Assembly (NCBI GenBank): GCA_018829205.1
Contig: JAHJUE010000023.1
Coordinates: forward strand, 1-64,000
Direction: 5' to 3'
Length of the DNA: 64,000 bases
Source of the DNA: Bacteroidota bacterium
GTDB taxonomy: Bacteria > Bacteroidota > Ignavibacteria > Ignavibacteriales > Melioribacteraceae
Positions 63,813 to 64,000 of this stretch are shown here, in pieces. The position numbers and the translations under genes were made by a program. The notes beneath the pieces are model-generated. The model saw only the letters and a list, made by a program, of their open reading frames with translations, was not told where the DNA came from and searched no databases. Each line of letters begins with the position of its first letter. The stretch's first letter is position 1.

Positions 63813-64000
63813 TTACTCCGGTTTAAATTCATTGTCTTCTTCTTTAAATATTTTAATAACACCTGAGTAATAAAATGGAATAACATCCGATACCGAGAAC
63901 TCGGCGCATTCATTTAAATCATCTTCAAATCCGTTGCTTATTAATTTTTGTCCGTGCTCAGATTTTTTCAACATTTCAAATATACTGTCTCCGGAAGAAT
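63813..64000 (-). CDS. comB: 2-phosphosulfolactate phosphatase, C-terminal part (partial)
   Basis: The window edge cuts this minus-strand gene; 62 codons of its 3' end are visible. The translated end includes MLKKSEHGQKLISNGFEDD, followed by LNECAEFSVSDVIPFYY. This agrees with the C-terminal end of ComB, 2-phosphosulfolactate phosphatase, where an S-x-H-G-x-x-L-I-x-x-G-F-E-x-D pattern and an S/Y-D-V/I-x-P segment close the protein. ComB converts phosphosulfolactate to sulfolactate in coenzyme M-type pathways. A 163-base spacer separates it from ftsK. The identification rests on the tail alone. Confidence 0.7.
   Translation of the reverse strand, partial: SSGDSIFEMLKKSEHGQKLISNGFEDDLNECAEFSVSDVIPFYYSGVIKIFKEEDNEFKPE

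Overview
The window comes from an AT-rich, Gram-negative, free-living bacterium that most resembles the Ignavibacteria/Chlorobi side of the Bacteroidota-Chlorobiota group. The reasons are lipid A genes (lpxB, lpxK), outer-membrane barrels and lipoproteins, a type B ribosomal protein L31 without zinc cysteines, an Mrp ATPase that lacks its usual CxxC, and several starts with weak Shine-Dalgarno sequences alongside -33/-7-like promoter candidates. No rRNA, tRNA, CRISPR array, insertion sequence or prophage was seen. Placement below phylum level is a guess.

Layout. Bases 558-5301 (minus) form an iron operon: a DtxR-type regulator, a membrane-anchored DtxR-FeoA fusion, a FeoB split into G-protein and membrane halves, and an outer-membrane barrel. 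A DtxR-like palindrome lies in its promoter. Bases 5498-30832 are all plus strand. They hold Fe-S assembly (mrp, NifU-like), tpiA, a large membrane protein with a degenerate glycoside hydrolase family 2 ectodomain, smc, a HAD phosphatase, an isoprenylcysteine methyltransferase-like protein, a lipid A block (lpxB, DUF374 acyltransferase, lpxK), ppdK, queA, ispD, plsY, gpsA and recG. The block ends in a tight four-gene cluster of two ATP-grasp ligases, a GNAT acetyltransferase and a lysine 2,3-aminomutase-like radical SAM enzyme.

A bidirectional terminator near 30870 marks the switch to minus-strand genes, which run to the window end. They begin with a thioredoxin-like protein and nadK. A surface polysaccharide block follows (32326-40063): a polyprenyl sugar-phosphate transferase, two GT4 glycosyltransferases, an O-antigen ligase-type protein with a large apparently beta-propeller insertion, and an MsbA-like ABC exporter. 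Next are a propeller-like lipoprotein, an M50 protease, a Xer recombinase, a PgpH-type HD phosphodiesterase, a HAD hydrolase, a sodium:solute symporter and a STAS protein. Then come ligA, a RodZ-like protein, rsmB, rpmE, an ECF sigma factor with its probable membrane regulator, holA, an NSS transporter with a 38-residue partner, a cyclophilin, uppP, a barrel protein, a flippase-like protein, a LolA-like protein, ftsK and the 3' end of comB.

Most genes are housekeeping. The best candidates for undescribed biology are the ATP-grasp/GNAT/KamA cluster (27045-30832), whose first gene seems to start at ATT; the polymerase/ligase with a propeller insertion (36150-38198); the membrane-bound GH2-like pseudoenzyme (7875-10445); the membrane-anchored DtxR-FeoA fusion (3592-4629); and the small NSS-transporter partner (55568-55684).
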